Below, in pieces: positions 63,052-64,000 of a stretch of 64,000 nt of DNA (the first letter of the stretch is position 1; every line of letters begins with the position of its first letter). Below the pieces are notes generated by a model. It saw only the letters and a list, made by a program, of their open reading frames with translations. It did not search any database and was not told the DNA's origin. Source of the DNA: Mermis nigrescens (Eukaryota > Nematoda > Enoplea > Mermithida > Mermithidae); contig JAVLUZ010000627.1 of assembly GCA_036768485.1 (NCBI GenBank), positions 62,001 to 126,000 of the forward strand, in the 5' to 3' direction. The position numbers were made by a program, and so were the translations under genes.

Positions 63052-63240
63052 CAGTGGCGGATCTAGGATTTTCCTAAGGGGTGGTGGCGGTACGCCTAAA
63101 GGGGGGGGGCGGAACCCTGACTTGGGCGGAAAAATTAGCCGTTTTAACCCGAAAATCGCTAAAAATCGCTCAAAAATGCTTAATTTTGCGCACTATTTTG
63201 GGCCAATGGGGGGCGGCCGCCCCCCCTAAATCCGCCCCTG
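63052..63240. mobile_element. Short CAGTGGCGGATCTAGG element
   Basis: CAGTGGCGGATCTAGGATTT to CTAAATCCGCCCCTG, 189 bp, a deleted relative of 21561-22001. It directly abuts the preceding element. Confidence 0.65.
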
Positions 63241-64000
63241 ACCCTGCATACATATAAGCATAGGTACGTATATACTCTTACATGCTCACTTCGATTTCGA
63301 GCTCACGGCTTATTTTTAGTAGCATTTTTTCTAGACAAATACACTATTATATCAACATTTTTTCGGTGCTTTGCGTCTGATTAATATGTAATTTTATGTC
63401 CTGTTCACTCAAAAAGCGCCCAACATTGTGTCAAAATGGTATAAAAAATTGAAGTGATTAATTCTACATTTTTTATCATCAACGACTACGTAATGCAATC
63501 AAAATGGACTAAAAATGCTCAAAAACACTGTCTTACAACTAAAAAGCGTTTTATGTAGGCTATTTTGACCATTTCCGTCATTTGTTTAGCAAAAAATGTC
63601 AACTTTAAATTTACTACTTTCAGTTTCTGATGTAATTTTCTCTCATGTCTTTGTCGAACCAAAACATATCTCTAGAACCATGAAAAAGCGCCAAACGGTA
63701 TGGTTTTAAGTGTGTAAATTTATTTCCAGAGTAGTAGAGTGTTCAGTTTATTTATTCATTCACTATTCTCATCTAAATGGGGGTAAAGAACGACATATTT
63801 AAGCTCGTCGCTTAGATGCATATTTGGATGAGGGATTATTGAGAAAGACTCGTAACAGTCGTAAAATTTATCATTAAAACCCCTCCCCAAGAAACTTGTT
63901 CATTTATCCTTAATAACTAATAGCAGTAGTGAATCGTAAAGGTAATGAACCTTTTATCAGCGATAATAATTTTTAAATGCTTAAGTAGTACAGTCGAACT
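63241..64000. other. GFM1 intron 5 continued
   Basis: Holds a partial copy of the 380-bp repeat (about 63640-63920, CATGAAAAAGCGCCAAACG, AGTGTTCAGTTTATTTATTC). No further GFM1 exon is visible before the window ends. Confidence 0.5.

Overview
The window is nuclear DNA of an animal, most likely an insect or other arthropod. It is AT-rich, its genes have kilobase introns with GT-AG borders, and it is crowded with transposons and tandem repeats. No bacterial operon, CRISPR array or rRNA is present. I cannot name the species from sequence alone.

Three protein-coding loci can be supported. (1) 4.3-12.4 kb, + strand: two exons of a CHRAC1/CHRAC15-type histone-fold protein. An upstream exon encodes a pipsqueak-type helix-turn-helix and a basic NLS; its splice phase would fuse it in frame to the histone fold. 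(2) 23.1-40.7 kb, - strand: a complete activator-type E2F transcription factor in 8 coding exons. The splice phases close exactly to a 516-residue protein with a cyclin-binding RxL motif, winged-helix DNA-binding domain, dimerisation helix, marked box and C-terminal pRb-binding segment. (3) 55.9-62.3 kb, + strand, running off the window: mitochondrial elongation factor G1 (GFM1), first 5 coding exons, with an N-terminal targeting sequence and G1, G3 and G4 GTPase motifs. The three are functionally unrelated neighbours (chromatin, cell cycle, mitochondrial translation).

Most of the rest is mobile or repetitive. Non-LTR (LINE) relics occupy 0.6-3.6, 46.4-50.1 and 51.7-52.0 kb. A very abundant family of about 250 bp (1.28 kb, 11.5 kb, a cluster at 14.7-17.8 kb, 19.96 kb, 43.9 kb) has short CAYACSTGGGC termini and 8-bp target duplications, so it is hAT-like. 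Other 8-bp-duplication elements lie at 21.6, 27.4, 29.5, 47.3, 50.4 and 56.1 kb. A decayed PIF/Harbinger element (7.9-10.8 kb, TAA duplication) still shows transposase sequence, and a 2.3-kb element with GC-rich ends (18.5-20.9 kb) has TTA duplications. A perfect-palindrome MITE (53.85-54.25 kb) sits inside an ATT microsatellite. E2F intron 1 carries a 21-bp minisatellite and a higher-order tandem array; E2F intron 7 carries an 819-bp AC/GT run.

The most interesting observation is GFM1 intron 1. A 449-bp transposon has inserted exactly over the 5' splice site, and its 8-bp target duplication (CGAGGTAC) has copied the splice donor, so the host reading frame survived. A sister copy of similar length with its own 8-bp duplication lies at 29.46-29.91 kb. 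Second are the phase-compatible pipsqueak-HTH and CHRAC1 exons, and a dispersed GGCGCTTCGCGCC mini-hairpin motif shared by many otherwise different repeats.
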